A stretch of DNA of 40,715 nt from Lentisphaerae bacterium ADurb.Bin242 (GTDB lineage: Bacteria; Verrucomicrobiota; Lentisphaeria; Victivallales; UBA1829). Each line of letters opens with the position of its first letter. Position 1 is the stretch's first letter. The notes under the pieces were generated by a model that saw only the letters and a program-made list of their open reading frames with translations, was not told the DNA's origin and searched no databases. Below are positions 40,320 to 40,715 of the stretch, piece after piece. Location of the stretch: the NCBI GenBank assembly GCA_002069785.1, contig MWCA01000055.1, forward strand, positions 1 to 40,715, in the 5' to 3' direction. The position numbers and the translations under genes were made by a program.

Positions 40320-40715
40320 TCACAACGGCCTTCCGTGAGGCAGGAAGACCGGTTTGATGACCGGGATGTCCCCCGAAAGCGCCGAAGCGAACAGTGCCGG
40401 ATAATCGTCGAAGGAACAGAAATGCGTCTGGAAAAGCTCCGCCCGGACCGGTCCGTTCCGGATCAGGGAAAGAGACATCGGAAAATGGATGGCCGGTTCG
40501 GCAAAGGAAGGCTTCAGCGTGATCTTGTGGAAAATCGCGTGGTTGACGTCGAAGTCGATGCGATTTTCCCCCTCCTTGAAACTGAGGCCGAGGAAAACGA
40601 TGACGCCGCCGTAGCGGATGATCCGGAGAGCGTCGTTCATGCTTTTCGGCGGGGACGTGACGATCACGCGGTCGACGCCATTCGGAAAACGGCTCCGGAT
40701 CTCCTTTTCCAGGTC
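40320..40715 (-). CDS. MDR-family zinc-type alcohol dehydrogenase, C-terminal part (5' end cut by window edge)
   Basis: 131 codons in one open frame from the right edge to TGA at 40320. GVDRVIVTSPPKSMNDALRI and YGGVIVFLGLSF are the late Rossmann-fold strands of medium-chain dehydrogenases (threonine/sorbitol/galactitol dehydrogenase group), followed by the catalytic-domain return IDFDVNHAIFHKITLKPSFA. The zinc ligands and the nucleotide-binding GxGxxG would lie upstream, outside the window. It is convergent with the 177-aa gene. In this setting it may oxidise a sugar or polyol released by the hydrolases. Confidence 0.8.
   Translation of the reverse strand, partial: DLEKEIRSRFPNGVDRVIVTSPPKSMNDALRIIRYGGVIVFLGLSFKEGENRIDFDVNHAIFHKITLKPSFAEPAIHFPMSLSLIRNGPVRAELFQTHFCSFDDYPALFASALSGDIPVIKPVFLPHGRPL

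Noticed and set aside
1..40715. CRISPR arrays, insertion sequences, integrase or attachment sites
   Set aside because: No regularly spaced repeats, transposase-like proteins or flanking direct repeats were seen.

Overview
The window looks like a carbohydrate-catabolic region of a Lentisphaerota (Victivallis-like) chromosome. The basis is a combination I associate with that phylum: repeated pseudopilin-type proteins (FTLIEL N-termini, H-x9-DG C-termini) interleaved with very large, poorly characterised glycoside hydrolases (DUF4838-, GH20-, GH123- and DUF6259-like), each set with its own regulator. This is recognition of families, not a search result. I find about 23 protein genes, two of them cut by the window edges, and no rRNA, tRNA, CRISPR array or mobile element.

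Layout. Module A (1-4965): an AraC-type regulator (+) divergent from pseudopilin, small secreted protein and secreted CBM9-like/TIM-barrel enzyme (-; the last runs off the left edge). Module B (5092-14757, all -): GntR regulator fused to a solute-binding-protein domain, pseudopilin (ATGA overlap), 1573-aa secreted multidomain hydrolase, 873-aa non-secreted GH20-like enzyme with a duplicated helix-turn-helix-like N-terminus. Module C (15004-22442, all -): LacI regulator, pseudopilin, metallo-beta-lactamase-fold gene broken by an in-frame TAG, secreted DUF4838 enzyme, secreted phosphoesterase/beta-propeller protein. Module D (22550-29757): GntR regulator with a LacI-type sensor (-) divergent from pseudopilin, secreted GH123-like enzyme and non-secreted GH20-like enzyme (+). 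Region E (29758-40282): a lone 1415-aa secreted putative glycosidase behind a perfect sigma-70 promoter and a LacI-type operator; then non-secreted GH42 and DUF4838 enzymes (-) divergent from a LacI regulator and a small secreted protein (+). The right edge holds the 3' part of an MDR alcohol dehydrogenase (-).

How it may work. In each of modules A-D one regulator, each of a different family or subtype, controls one pseudopilin plus a few hydrolases. Some hydrolases carry signal peptides and some do not, so the likely scheme is outside cleavage of a complex glycan followed by finishing in the cytoplasm (GH42, GH20-like, DUF4838). No transporter is encoded. The recurring regulator-pseudopilin-hydrolase module is the most notable feature; the pseudopilin may help secrete, display or bind substrate for its partner enzymes, but the sequence does not show which.

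Control. Several promoters match TTGACA-N17-TATAAT exactly or nearly, and some have palindromes just downstream of the -10 box, as expected for strong promoters held down by repressors. The segment from about 30.1 kb rightward is visibly richer in G+C than the 22-30 kb part.
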